This document shows, in pieces, positions 27,151-35,664 of a stretch of DNA of 64,000 nucleotides. Below the pieces are notes generated by a model. It did not search any database and was not told where the DNA came from. It was given only the letters and a program-made list of their open reading frames with translations. How positions within the stretch are numbered: position 1 is the stretch's first letter; each line of letters starts with the position of its first letter. This stretch comes from JAJECS01 sp965262745. Lineage in GTDB: Bacteria > Chloroflexota > UBA11872. The stretch spans positions 124,001 through 188,000 of the forward strand of contig OZ253558.1 of assembly GCA_965262745.1 (NCBI GenBank), written 5' to 3'. Position numbers and translations under genes: made by a program.

Positions 27151-28023
27151 ATGTCCATTAGGCTCGCCTGCGCCGATTTCACCTGGCCGTTGCTCCGCCA
27201 CGAGCAAAGCCTGGCCTTGATTTCCACCCTCGGATTCGAGGGCGTCGATCTTGGGATCTTCGGTAACCGCTCGCACGTGCGCCCCGAGATGATCCAAGGC
27301 GACGTGCCCATGTGGGCCGGGATTCTGCGTGAGCGGTTGGAGCAGAACGGCCTCGAGCCCGCGGACGTATTCCTGATCCCATCCACGGAACCCGGCGGCA
27401 TGGCGCCGAACCACCCCGATCCGGCCGAGCGCGAGGCTGGGCGCGAGCACTTCAAGGACGTGGTGGAGCTGTCGCGTCGGCTGGAGGCCAAGGGCATTTC
27501 CTCGACCTGCGGTGAGGTGTTCGAGGGCGAGACGCCCAGCGAGTCGCTGCGCAACTCGGCCGAGGAGCTCTCCTGGCGTGTCGATCAAGCCGACCGTTAT
27601 GGCATCGCGGTCTCGGTCGAGCCGGCGGTGGGCACCAACGCCAACACGCCCGACAAGGCGTTGGAAATGCTGGACCTGAGCCCGGGTCTCAAGCTCACGC
27701 TGGACTATTGCCACTTCGTCTACCAGGGCATGGAGCAGACCTCGGTTGATCCGCTCCTGCCCCACGCCCGCCACTTCCACTGCCGCGGCTGCGCGCCGGA
27801 TCGGATGCAGGTCGACTACGACGAGAACGTCATCGATTACCGGCGCATCATCAACAAGATGCAAGAGGTCGGCTACGGCGGCTGGTTCGGCGTCGAGTTC
27901 GTCTGGACGGCGATCTGGAACTGCAACCAGGTCGACAACACGGCGGAAACCATCCGCTTTCGCGACCTGGCGCAGGCCGTCATCAACGACACCGAGCACG
28001 TGCCGTTCATGCACACGATCTAG
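27151..28023 (+). CDS. Sugar phosphate isomerase/epimerase family TIM-barrel protein
   Basis: 290 residues starting at ATG 27151 with GGGAGGTG about 5-12 nt upstream. TLGFEGVDLGIF, AVSVEPAVG, KLTLDYCHFV, HFHCRGC and WFGVEFVW are the strand-end blocks of the xylose-isomerase-like barrel, with metal ligands plausibly E (VEPAV), D (LDYCHF), H (HFHCRG) and E (GVEFVW). Substrates vary (inositol derivatives, keto-sugars, hydroxypyruvate). It is transcribed divergently from the export operon and ends at a terminator, so it appears to be a single-gene unit. Confidence 0.82.
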   Translation: MSIRLACADFTWPLLRHEQSLALISTLGFEGVDLGIFGNRSHVRPEMIQGDVPMWAGILRERLEQNGLEPADVFLIPSTEPGGMAPNHPDPAEREAGREHFKDVVELSRRLEAKGISSTCGEVFEGETPSESLRNSAEELSWRVDQADRYGIAVSVEPAVGTNANTPDKALEMLDLSPGLKLTLDYCHFVYQGMEQTSVDPLLPHARHFHCRGCAPDRMQVDYDENVIDYRRIINKMQEVGYGGWFGVEFVWTAIWNCNQVDNTAETIRFRDLAQAVINDTEHVPFMHTI

Positions 28024-28057
28024 CGGCGCGACGGCCAGCCCACGGCTCACGAGGCGG

Positions 28058-28105
28058 CTCGCCGCCCCTGCGGGCTGTCTTGCCTCGATTGAGCGGCGAG
28101 TTTTT
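28058..28105 (+). terminator. Intrinsic terminator after the TIM-barrel gene
   Basis: CTCGCCGC (28058-28065) pairs with GCGGCGAG (28093-28100), enclosing a loop that includes a CCC/GGG mini-stem, and is followed by TTTTT. It lies 35 bp after the stop codon. Confidence 0.6.
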
Positions 28106-28243
28106 ATACGTGTTCGGGGTGTTGCTTCGACTCCGAAATATAATCCGGCCATGGGCGTGACCGGCCAGCAATGAGACGAAGTTGCTTAAATCAGGTGGTC
28201 GCGGCTTTACTGGCCACTGGCGGCTGACCACCGGCCACTGCCC

Positions 28244-28477
28244 ATGCCCGACTTCTTCGCGCAGCCCATCCTGAATTCCCCGTATGCCTATCCGGGGGAG
28301 CACTGGGAGCTCGACGACGACGGGCAGCCGACCAACCGAATCATTCAAGGCCGCCGGGCCTTCGCCGAGTTCACCGACGTCTACGCGCTTGGGAACAGGC
28401 TGGAAGAGGAAACCACGGCAAGCCTTGACCAAGTCGTCGCGTCGGACGCCGGGACGACCGCCGGCGCGGTCCCGTGA
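28244..28477 (+). pseudogene. Truncated N-terminus of a restriction endonuclease (BPTD_3080/type III Res-like)
   Basis: 77 residues. The first 40 (with FFAQPILNSPYAYPGEHWEL and then DDDGQPTNRII) resemble the N-terminus of BPTD_3080-family/type III restriction endonucleases, which begin with a QPILNSPY-x-YP-x-x-HWELD segment and normally continue for around 1000 residues. Here, after about residue 45, the sequence changes character and stops at 28475-28477, so only a remnant is left. The stop overlaps the next start (GTGA). It could still be translated as a small protein, but I know of no such family. Confidence 0.55.
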
Positions 28478-28725
28478 AGACGACGCGCTACTTCGATGAG
28501 CAGGTGCGCCGCAAGCGGCCCTACATTGATCCGGCCTGGTGTGTCCAGGTCATCACCGCGCCCATCCGCCGCGAGGAGCAGACGGATGGACGCGTCCGCT
28601 TCTGGGGCGAGATAGCCCAACCAAGCGATCCCGGCACCCGTTTCCTTCCGGTTATTACGCTGGCCGACGGTGAGACGATCCACAATGCATTCTTCGACCG
28701 ACGCTTCCGAAAGGACAGCCCATGA
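28474..28725 (+). CDS. DUF4258-like small protein, likely toxin-type partner of DUF2283
   Basis: 83 residues from GTG 28474. RKRPYIDPAWCVQVITAPIR and the later GRVRFWGEI and HNAFFDRRF give the short beta-rich pattern of DUF4258-like (BrnT/RelE-related) proteins. It overlaps the next gene by 4 nt (ATGA), and this gene order with DUF2283 recurs in bacteria, so a toxin-antitoxin-type pair is the natural reading, though toxicity is not established. Confidence 0.6.
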   Translation: MKTTRYFDEQVRRKRPYIDPAWCVQVITAPIRREEQTDGRVRFWGEIAQPSDPGTRFLPVITLADGETIHNAFFDRRFRKDSP

Positions 28726-28937
28726 AGCTCCACTACTACCCGGAAACCGACAGTCTCTACGTCGAGCTGAAGTCCGGGCCGGGCGCGGAGACGCGCGAGG
28801 TCGCGGACGGGCTCAACGTCGACCTCGATGCCGCCGGCGAAGTTGTCGGCTTTGACATCGACCACGCGTCGAAGCGATTGGAACTTTCGACGCTGGAGAC
28901 CGAGGCGCTGCCCGTGCACTCCATCAAGGCAAGCTGA
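28722..28937 (+). CDS. DUF2283 domain protein (antitoxin-like)
   Basis: 71 residues. YYPETDSLYVELKSGPGAETREVADGLNVDLD is the standard DUF2283 pattern (Y-x-x-x-x-D-x-L-Y-I-x-L; here quoted in part), followed by VVGFDIDHASKRL. Usually found as the second member of two-gene toxin-antitoxin-like modules. Starts at ATG 28722 inside the stop of the upstream gene. Confidence 0.8.
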   Translation: MKLHYYPETDSLYVELKSGPGAETREVADGLNVDLDAAGEVVGFDIDHASKRLELSTLETEALPVHSIKAS

Positions 28938-29150
28938 TCGGTGGCCCGCGGACGCGGGGCGCGGGAACGACGAAGGGCTTCGCCAAAGTCTCTTGAACGG
29001 TGAGGGTTAGAGAGCCTGTTTCAGAAGCCCGCGAAACCCGTTCGTGGTGAGCCCTTCGACAGGCTCGGGGCAAACGGGTTAACCGCTTGGCCGCACACCT
29101 GTTCCTAGAAAAGGGCCCGATACGGTGACCGGCGCGGCTACCATGCGGCC
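28938..29150. repeat. Intergenic stretch with interspersed repeat
   Basis: Contains an inverted-repeat element at about 29035-29078, with AACCCGTTCGTGGTGAGCCC on one side and CAAACGGGTT on the other, bridging CTTCGACAGGCTCGG. This is a dispersed repeat type; no gene is supported. Confidence 0.5.
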
Positions 29151-32100
29151 ATGCCGCGGCTGACGACAGCGGTCGAGACCTACTTCGGAGACCTGCGGCG
29201 CATTCGCGCCTCCGGCGGGGCCACCGGCGAGCGGTCGGCCTACCCGCCGCTCGCGAATCTGCTGACCACCGTTGGCGCCCAACTCAAGCCCAAAGTCTTC
29301 GGCGTCGTCGAGTTGGCGCAGCAGGGCGCGGGCCATCCCGACCTCGGCCTCTATTCCGCCAAGCAGGTGCAGCGGGGCCAGCCGCGCGAGGGGCAGATAC
29401 CGGAGCATGGCGTCGTCGAAGTGAAACCACCCGGTGACGACGCCTGGCTCACCGCCGACGGCGATCAGGTCAGCCGCTATTGGGGACGCTATCGGCTGGT
29501 GCTGGTCACCAACTACCGCGACTTCGTGCTCGTCGGCGAGGACGCGGCGGGGCGTCCGGCCAAGCTCGAGACCCTGTGCCTGGCAGCCAGCGCCGAGGAA
29601 TTCGGCCTGAAGTTGCAGCAGCCGCGGGCCTTCGCCGGGCGGGTCGGCGCGGGGCTGGGGGAATACCTGCTGCGCGTCCTGTCGCACCGCGCCGCGCTGG
29701 TCGAGCCCCGAGACCTCGCCTGGCTGCTGGCCTCCTACGCCCGTGACGGTCTGGCGCGGGTCGAGGCGGCGGGCGAGGCCCCGTCCTTGGCGGCCGTGCG
29801 CGGGGCGCTGGAAGAAGCGCTGGGCGTCCGGTTCGAGGGCGAGCGCGGCGCGGCATTCTTCCGCTCAACCCTCGTGCAGACGCTCTTCTACGGAGTCTTC
29901 TCCGCCTGGGTGCTCTGGGCGCGCCAGCCGCCGCCGCCCACGGGTCGATTCAACTGGCACGAGGCTGTCTGGCACCTGCGCGCGCCGGTGTTGCGGGCGC
30001 TGTTCCAACAGCTCTCCAACCCCGGCCAGCTGCGACCGCTGGGCTTGGTCGAGGTGCTCGACTGGACTGCCGCCGCGCTGAACCGCGTGGACCAGGCCGC
30101 CTTCTTCGCCCGCTTCAACGAGGGTGAGGCGGTGCCCTATTTCTACGAGCCGTTTCTGCAAGCCTTCGACCCGGCGCTGCGCAAGCAGCTGGGCGTCTGG
30201 TACACGCCCGCCGAGGTGGTGCGCTACATGGTGGCGCGCGTGGACCGGGCGCTCAGGGACGACCTCGGCATCGCCGACGGGCTGGCGGCGGAGAACGTCT
30301 ACGTGCTCGATCCCTGCTGCGGCACCGGCGCCTACCTGGCGGAAGTCTTGCGCCGCATCGCCGCCAACCTCCAGGACCGCGGCCTGGGCGCGCTGACCGG
30401 CGCGCGGGTCAAGCAGGCGGCACTCGAACGGGTGTTCGGTTTCGAGATCATGCCCGCGCCGTTCGTGGTGGCGCACCTGCAAGTCGGGCTGACCATGCAG
30501 GACCTGGACGCGCCGCTGGCCGAGGACGGCGACGAGCGCGCCGGCGTCTTCCTCACCAACGCCCTCACCGGCTGGGAGCCGACGGTGCAGAAACCGCTGC
30601 CCTTCCCCGAGTTGGAGGAGGAACGCGACCGCGCCGAACGCGTCAAGCAGGAGACGCCGATCCTCGTGATCTTGGGCAATCCGCCCTACAACGGCTATGC
30701 GGGAGTAGCGATTGACGAGGAGTGGGAGCTATTGGAGGCATACCGCAAGCCGAAACGCGTATCACTCGGCGATGCAAGGGGCCTAAACGACCTCTACGTG
30801 CGCTTCTTCCGCATGGCCGAGCGCCGCATCGCCGAGCGGACCGGCCAGGGCGTGGTCTGCTTCATCTCCAACTATTCCTGGCTGGACAGCCTGTCATGCC
30901 CCGGCATGCGCGAGCGATTCCTAGAGGCGTTTGACGTCATTCGGATCGACAACCTCAACGGCGACAAGTACCGCACCGGCAAGGTCGCGCCCGACGGATC
31001 GCCGGACCCCAGCATCTTCTCCACGCCCGACGATCCGGTCGGCATCCAGGTCGGCACCGCCGTCGCCACGCTGGTGCGCAAGCTCGACCACGCGCCGGCC
31101 CCAAATGTCGAGTTCCGCAACCTCTGGGGCCAGGCCAAGCTCGCGGCGCTGACCGAAACGGCGGAGGCCGCGCCGAATGCGCTCTACGACGCCGTCGAGC
31201 CGATTCTGCCGCTGGGTCTGCCCTTCGCCCCGATGGCCGTAAGCCGCGACTGGTTCGACTGGCCGGCGCTACCCGAGCTGTTTCCGACATCGTTTCCTGG
31301 AGTCCACACCGGGCGGGATCGGCTTTTGATCGATATCGATCTGGATCGCCTTAGGCAGCGGATCTCCGACTACTTTGACCCCGAGTTGAGCCATGAAGAA
31401 ATCGCACAGCGCTATCCGGCGGCGATGAGAAACTCGTCTGCCTTCAAGATCTCGGACGCTCGCAAGGTACGCGACGCCCTGCTTGCGCGCGGCGGGCCAT
31501 GTGAGACGGGATTCGTACGGGACGCGTATCGGCCATTCGACAGCCGCTGGCTTTACTGGGAGGCAGACCGTCGTCTGCTAACTGCTCCTTCGCCTGACTA
31601 TTGGCCGCATGTATTTGCAGAGAATCTATGGCTGTCATCTGCTCAACACCTGCGTAGAGGTGCGTCGGAGCCGCAGGCCTGTATCACTAGAGACGTTGGG
31701 TCATTCCACCTAATTGAGCGCGGGGCCGCAATGTTCCCAGCCTGGCTCATCGAGGACACCCTGGGACCCGACGCGTCCGGCGCGCGCCGCCCCAACGTCT
31801 CTCCGGCCGCCCGGCGCTACCTGGATCGCCTCGACCTGACCGTCGAGGACCTGTTCCACCACGTGCTGGCCGTGCTGCACGACCCCGCTTACCGCCAGGC
31901 CAACGCCGGCGCGCTGCGCATGGAATGGCCCCGCGTCCCGCTCCCCGGCTGGCCCGAGCTGTCCGCATCGGCCCCCTCTGGTAGGGGCGCTTCGCGAAGC
32001 GCCCATTTCCCCGGCGGTGCGGGCGGTTCGGCAAGCGACCCTTTCCCTGGCGGCGCGGGCGGTTCGCGAACCGCCCCTACGGCCGAGCAGGCCGCCCAAA

Positions 32101-32798
32101 CCCTGGCCGCCTCCGCCGCGCGCGGGCGCGAGCTGGCCCGTCTGTTGGACTCCGACGCGCCCGTCCCCGGCGTCACTACCAGCCCGCTGCGACCCGAGAT
32201 CGCCGCCATCGCCGTGCCGGCCACCACCCACGGCCGCAACATGACCGGCGACGACTTCGCCGTAACCGCCGGCTGGGGCCATTTCGGTTCCGGCGAGGCC
32301 GTCATGCCCGGCCAGGGCCGCGTCGTCGAACGCGCCTATACGCAAGCCGAGCGCGAGGCCCTGGGCGCCGCTGCTCCCGTCATGCCTGGGGAAGTCGACT
32401 CTGGCACACCCTCAGACGCCTCTCCCGACAGCGGACCCTTGAAAGCCTCTGTAGGGGCAGGTTTGAAACCTGCCCCTACGCCAAGCGTCCGGGGCGCCTC
32501 GTGGGACCACGCTGGCACGGGTGCCGTCGGGAATGGATTCCGGGTCAAGCCCGGAATGACGGACCAAGGCACCGCGCTCGGCGACACCACCTTCGACATC
32601 TATCTCAACGACCGCGCCTACTGGCGCAACGTCCCCGCCGCGGTCTGGCGCTACAAGCTGGGCGGCTACCAGGTGCTCAAGAAGTGGCTCTCCTACCGCG
32701 AGCGCAACATTCTGGGCCGCCCGCTCCGACCCGAGGAGGTGCAGCATTTCACCGATACCGCGCGGCGGATTGCGGCGATTTTGCTTCTGGGAGAATAG
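29151..32798 (+). CDS. Single-chain restriction-methyltransferase (type ISP/type IIG-like)
   Basis: 1215 residues. N-terminal nuclease: D64 (GHPDLG) and E90-x-K92 (GVVEVK) with a following Q helix. Adenine methyltransferase: SAM motif VLDPCCGTG at about 383-392 and catalytic NPPY at about 509-512, so it should make N6-methyladenine. The C-terminal block AYWRNVPAAVWRYKLGGYQV-x-KKWLSYRE is the target-recognition end seen in LlaBIII-like type ISP enzymes. I see no helicase motifs, so a translocase is unlikely and a IIG/IIL-like cutter is favoured. Residues about 940-985 and 1088-1140 are low-complexity because interspersed palindromes lie in the coding sequence. No separate specificity subunit is present. 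Confidence 0.85.
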   Translation: MPRLTTAVETYFGDLRRIRASGGATGERSAYPPLANLLTTVGAQLKPKVFGVVELAQQGAGHPDLGLYSAKQVQRGQPREGQIPEHGVVEVKPPGDDAWLTADGDQVSRYWGRYRLVLVTNYRDFVLVGEDAAGRPAKLETLCLAASAEEFGLKLQQPRAFAGRVGAGLGEYLLRVLSHRAALVEPRDLAWLLASYARDGLARVEAAGEAPSLAAVRGALEEALGVRFEGERGAAFFRSTLVQTLFYGVFSAWVLWARQPPPPTGRFNWHEAVWHLRAPVLRALFQQLSNPGQLRPLGLVEVLDWTAAALNRVDQAAFFARFNEGEAVPYFYEPFLQAFDPALRKQLGVWYTPAEVVRYMVARVDRALRDDLGIADGLAAENVYVLDPCCGTGAYLAEVLRRIAANLQDRGLGALTGARVKQAALERVFGFEIMPAPFVVAHLQVGLTMQDLDAPLAEDGDERAGVFLTNALTGWEPTVQKPLPFPELEEERDRAERVKQETPILVILGNPPYNGYAGVAIDEEWELLEAYRKPKRVSLGDARGLNDLYVRFFRMAERRIAERTGQGVVCFISNYSWLDSLSCPGMRERFLEAFDVIRIDNLNGDKYRTGKVAPDGSPDPSIFSTPDDPVGIQVGTAVATLVRKLDHAPAPNVEFRNLWGQAKLAALTETAEAAPNALYDAVEPILPLGLPFAPMAVSRDWFDWPALPELFPTSFPGVHTGRDRLLIDIDLDRLRQRISDYFDPELSHEEIAQRYPAAMRNSSAFKISDARKVRDALLARGGPCETGFVRDAYRPFDSRWLYWEADRRLLTAPSPDYWPHVFAENLWLSSAQHLRRGASEPQACITRDVGSFHLIERGAAMFPAWLIEDTLGPDASGARRPNVSPAARRYLDRLDLTVEDLFHHVLAVLHDPAYRQANAGALRMEWPRVPLPGWPELSASAPSGRGASRSAHFPGGAGGSASDPFPGGAGGSRTAPTAEQAAQTLAASAARGRELARLLDSDAPVPGVTTSPLRPEIAAIAVPATTHGRNMTGDDFAVTAGWGHFGSGEAVMPGQGRVVERAYTQAEREALGAAAPVMPGEVDSGTPSDASPDSGPLKASVGAGLKPAPTPSVRGASWDHAGTGAVGNGFRVKPGMTDQGTALGDTTFDIYLNDRAYWRNVPAAVWRYKLGGYQVLKKWLSYRERNILGRPLRPEEVQHFTDTARRIAAILLLGE
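31985..32004. repeat. Interspersed palindrome inside the restriction gene
   Basis: Perfect 20-bp palindrome GGGCGCTTCGCGAAGCGCCC, a variant of the GGTTCGCGAACC-core family, lying in frame in coding sequence. A degenerate copy follows at about 32027-32044. Confidence 0.85.
32057..32076. repeat. Interspersed 20-bp palindrome inside the restriction gene
   Basis: Perfect copy of GGGCGGTTCGCGAACCGCCC, encoding part of a Gly/Ser/Arg-rich linker. Followed by CTAC, as in the copies at 37957 and 41931. Confidence 0.88.
32451..32479. repeat. Interspersed palindrome inside the restriction gene
   Basis: GTAGGGGCAGGTTT pairs with AAACCTGCCCCTAC around a single central base, a 14-bp-arm palindrome sharing the GTAGGGGC/GCCCCTAC ends of the other family members. 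Confidence 0.85.
32535..32789 (+). repeat. Direct repeat copy 1: repeat element plus 3' end of the restriction gene
   Basis: Begins at GGATTCCGGGTCAAGCCCGG and runs almost to the stop codon. It matches 33428-33683 closely; most differences in the coding part fall at third codon positions. The two copies flank hicBA. Confidence 0.8.
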
Positions 32799-32913
32799 TG
32801 GGGGACCGACGCAATCGACCACAGAGGATTCCGACCCGGGCACGAACGCGCGGCTTTAGGGGTGTGAAAAGAGCCGCGCGGGAATGCGAGCCTACTAACC
32901 AGGAGGTCAAACC

Positions 32914-33135
32914 ATGCTTAGACAGATGACCGCAATTATCGAGCGCGACGGGGAGTCCTACGTCGCGCTCTGCCCCGAGCTGGATATCGCAAGCCAGGGT
33001 GCGAGCGTGTCTGACGCTCGCGCCAATCTCAAGGAAGCACTCGAGCTCTTTTACGAGGCGGCTTCTGCCGACGAAATTCAGCGTCGGCTTCATCATGAAA
33101 TCTATGTGACGCACGTCGAGGTGGCGGTTGGCTAG
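32914..33135 (+). CDS. hicB: HicB-type antitoxin
   Basis: 73 residues from ATG 32914 with AGGAGG at 8-13 nt upstream. IIERDGESYVALCPELDIAS is the HicB-fold start, followed by the helix ARANLKEALELFYEAA. There is no C-terminal DNA-binding domain, so it belongs to the short HicB-like group and neutralises its toxin by direct contact. It precedes and overlaps hicA by 8 nt, the less common antitoxin-first order. Confidence 0.87.
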   Translation: MLRQMTAIIERDGESYVALCPELDIASQGASVSDARANLKEALELFYEAASADEIQRRLHHEIYVTHVEVAVG

Positions 33136-33346
33136 GCTTCGGGTGCTATCGGGTGGGGAGGTCTGCACGATCCTGGCAAGGCATGGGTTCGCTGAGGTGC
33201 GACGCCGGGGCAGCCACATACTGATGCAAAGGGTCGAAGGCAGGGATACGACTACCGTTCCGGTGCCGGACCACAGGGAACTCCGGACCGGAACGTTGAT
33301 GTCGATCATCCGACAATCGGGGCTACCCAGGACGTTGTTCGAGTGA
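33128..33346 (+). CDS. hicA: HicA-type mRNA interferase toxin
   Basis: 72 residues from TTG 33128, overlapping hicB. LSGGEVCTILARHGFAEVRR followed by GSHILMQ contains the catalytic His of the double-stranded RNA-binding-like HicA fold, and VPVPDHRELRTGTLMSIIRQ is the standard second half. The toxin cleaves mRNA in a ribosome-independent way in characterised relatives. All key residues look intact. Confidence 0.87.
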   Translation: MARLRVLSGGEVCTILARHGFAEVRRRGSHILMQRVEGRDTTTVPVPDHRELRTGTLMSIIRQSGLPRTLFE

Positions 33347-33427
33347 GCAAGTAGCCCTTGAGGCTCGTTGCGCAGCGGCAGTGAACGCTGGAACCCCGGT
33401 CCGCCGCGCGAGGTCGAATCACCGACT

Positions 33428-33683
33428 GGATTCCGAGTCAAGCCTTGAATGACGGACGCAGGCCGCACTGCTCGGCGACACCACGTTCGACATCTACCTC
33501 AACGACCGCGCCTACTGGCGCAACGTCCCCGCCGCCGTCTGGCGCTACAAGCTCGGCGGCTACCAGGTCCTCAAGAAGTGGCTCTCCTACCGCGAGCGCA
33601 GCATCCTCGCCCGCCCGCTTCACCCGGAGGAAGTCCAGCACTTCACCGATACGGCTCGGCGGATTGCGGCGATTCTGTTCTTG
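33428..33683 (+). repeat. Direct repeat copy 2
   Basis: Second copy of the segment at 32535-32789, starting GGATTCCGAGTCAAGCC. A G-to-T change creates a TGA in the repeat element (33450-33452) where copy 1 reads GGA. Confidence 0.8.
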
Positions 33684-33731
33684 ATGCTCCAGTCCGACTC
33701 CAGCTCGAAGGGGTGCGGAGATGCAGTTTAG
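33453..33731 (+). pseudogene. 3' fragment of a second type ISP-like restriction-methylase
   Basis: Open frame without a start, ending at TAG 33729-33731. It encodes LGDTTFDIYLNDRAYWRNVP and the rest of the C-terminal recognition block, ending RRIAAILFLMLQS, closely matching the last 70 residues of the intact enzyme upstream with a few replacements (N to S, G to A, R to H) but many silent differences. The silent bias suggests it derives from a separately evolved homologue, not from a recent duplication. It has no promoter or start and should be inactive. Confidence 0.8.
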
Positions 33732-33934
33732 GGAAAATGTGCCACGGATGGGAGGTCCGGTTGCACCCAGCGAAAGCACATTCTCCCGGTGGCAGTGCTT
33801 GACCAAACACGACAGGCATTGGATCTGCGCACTTTCATGACGTTGGGTGCTCCGGCCATGAGTGCAACGCTGTCGGTAAGGGCCCCGAAAGACTCAGAAG
33901 ACCTATCCCGAGAATCCTAGAGGAGCCGCTGAAC

Positions 33935-35374
33935 ATGCCCTACGAAATAGTCGGCCTATTCTCCCGGTGTTCCGAAACACATGGAGCCCATTCCAGTTTG
34001 GAGGATGCAGCTGCTCGTTTCGCCCAACTGACCCAATGCTATGGGGATGACATACCGATACACCCGGTCTCTCAAAAGTACGTTCACTGGATTGTCGCCA
34101 TCGATAAGAACGGGAACCAGAGAAATTTCTTGGAACCCGAATCGGTGAAAGCTGACAAACTGTGCCTGGACCCCAAGTCATTCGCGACCAACGTCCCTGG
34201 AATTACAACGTTTTTGCACCTCGCGAGAATGTACTACGAAGCGTCAAGGATGACACCGGTGTCGGTCATCAACTTGAAAGGCATGTTTGACTACCAAGCC
34301 AAGGACCGCCACTTCTGGACCTCGGACGCAGGCAAGGGCCAGGCGTTGGCCTTCGCGCAGCAGGCGGCATTTACCCTAGAGCTGTCACTCAAGGCATATC
34401 TGGAAGTTCTCGGGAAACTGGCGTCACCAGATATTGCAGACGTCAGGAAACGGAAGCAGCATGAGCTCAAATGGAAGAAGCATGAGCTCGCTGACCTCTT
34501 CAAGCTACTCACAGACGAAGAAAAAGAGCAGCTGGAGGAGTGGTGGAATCATTCAGACACAAAGAGAACCCACTGCCACGGGGGCTTCAAAGAATTCCTT
34601 TCAGAGAACAACAGTATTTACATGAAGTGGCGGTACATCACCGACCTTAAGTCGCCAGATCTCTCGATCGATATACCGATGCTGTTGAGCGCCTCCGACT
34701 TTCTGTTGTCTGCCTCCAGCCGGGTATTCAAGAAAAGCTCACCCATTAAGGTCAACGTCACGACGACAATGGATTTGGGCTCCGACGTTGACGACGGAAG
34801 CCCAGCTCCTCGCAATGCCAGGACCCTGGTAGAGGGCCACGTGATAGCTGTGAACATACCCGACGGATTTGATCCGTTCAGCATAGTCGAGGTTGTGATC
34901 GACTCTGATCGATACAAGGACCATGTGATTGCTCAGTTCTACAAGCGCAGTGTCGAGGCCTACTACGGACTTGAGGGGCGGCGAGTCGCCCTAGCCGGCA
35001 ACATTAGAGAAGATCGGCCGAATCTGCTGTCCGATCCGAGTCACCTGGACGACTTCAAGAGAGAGGGTGGATATGCCTTTGAACGCCGCACGCTCAAGGG
35101 ATCAATCCATGATATTAGGGTAGTCCATCCCGCACATGGTGGACCTGGGAAACTAGACCTTTCCCTGTGGGACGAAACCTATCTCACTCAGGTCGAATGC
35201 TTCTTTGTGACGGAAAGAGAGCGTGGCCAACTCAGGGAGTTCAATCTTGGTGACAATATCCTGATAAGTGGTTGTGTCACGTTGCTGAACGGGCAACCAG
35301 TGGTGTTGGTCCAGCCAACCGATATCGAAAAGGTCGTAGACGAATGCGATGATCGAGAGGATGTCGCCCAGTAG
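33935..35374 (+). CDS. Unknown protein with HEPN-like helical domain
   Basis: 479 residues, ATG 33935 with GAGGAG about 10 nt upstream. I do not recognise the family. Residues about 90-230 are helical (QALAFAQQAAFTLELSLKAY and later KKHELADLFKLL), resembling HEPN-type RNase or nucleotide-binding accessory domains, but a clear R-x4-6-H motif is not evident. Residues about 290-470 are beta-rich, with RTLVEGHVIAVNI and RRVALAGNIRED suggesting an OB-like or barrel fold. Moderate GC and its place in the restriction/toxin island suggest an accessory or defence role. Confidence 0.6.
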   Translation: MPYEIVGLFSRCSETHGAHSSLEDAAARFAQLTQCYGDDIPIHPVSQKYVHWIVAIDKNGNQRNFLEPESVKADKLCLDPKSFATNVPGITTFLHLARMYYEASRMTPVSVINLKGMFDYQAKDRHFWTSDAGKGQALAFAQQAAFTLELSLKAYLEVLGKLASPDIADVRKRKQHELKWKKHELADLFKLLTDEEKEQLEEWWNHSDTKRTHCHGGFKEFLSENNSIYMKWRYITDLKSPDLSIDIPMLLSASDFLLSASSRVFKKSSPIKVNVTTTMDLGSDVDDGSPAPRNARTLVEGHVIAVNIPDGFDPFSIVEVVIDSDRYKDHVIAQFYKRSVEAYYGLEGRRVALAGNIREDRPNLLSDPSHLDDFKREGGYAFERRTLKGSIHDIRVVHPAHGGPGKLDLSLWDETYLTQVECFFVTERERGQLREFNLGDNILISGCVTLLNGQPVVLVQPTDIEKVVDECDDREDVAQ

Positions 35375-35664
35375 GATACTCAGCTGCCCGATGGCCGCAA
35401 CCGAACCCAGGCAAAAGGAAATGGGATGAGGGTGTCACCCGCCGAGGCTGGACGGCGTCCTCGATGCTATCACTGGAGCCCAGCTGGTCTGGCGCGGCAA
35501 GACGCTCGTTGACAACACGTAGCTGCGCGCAGACGTCGCACGCTCAAGCTTAATCTGCATCGTGACGATTTCGCCTAGCCCGCACCACGGTTCCACTTCG
35601 GACGACCTGCTGGAAGCGAACGTCGAGAGGGGCTAGATACACGACGGTAGCGTGCTGAGGACGA

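Larger units (their letters stand above)
33347..33934. other. Region between hicA and the HEPN-like gene
   Basis: Contains direct repeat copy 2 and the restriction-enzyme fragment (to 33731). From 33732 to 33934 no gene is supported; a ribosome-binding site (GAGGAG) for the next gene lies at its end. Confidence 0.6.

Noticed and set aside
33445..33684. Short plus-strand ORF starting at 33445
   Set aside because: It is out of frame with the restriction-enzyme fragment, which is the frame showing homology.
35375..35664. Possible gene remnant after the HEPN-like gene
   Set aside because: Short translated pieces look protein-like in one frame but there are stops and no recognisable motif; I see no supportable feature in this 290-bp stretch.
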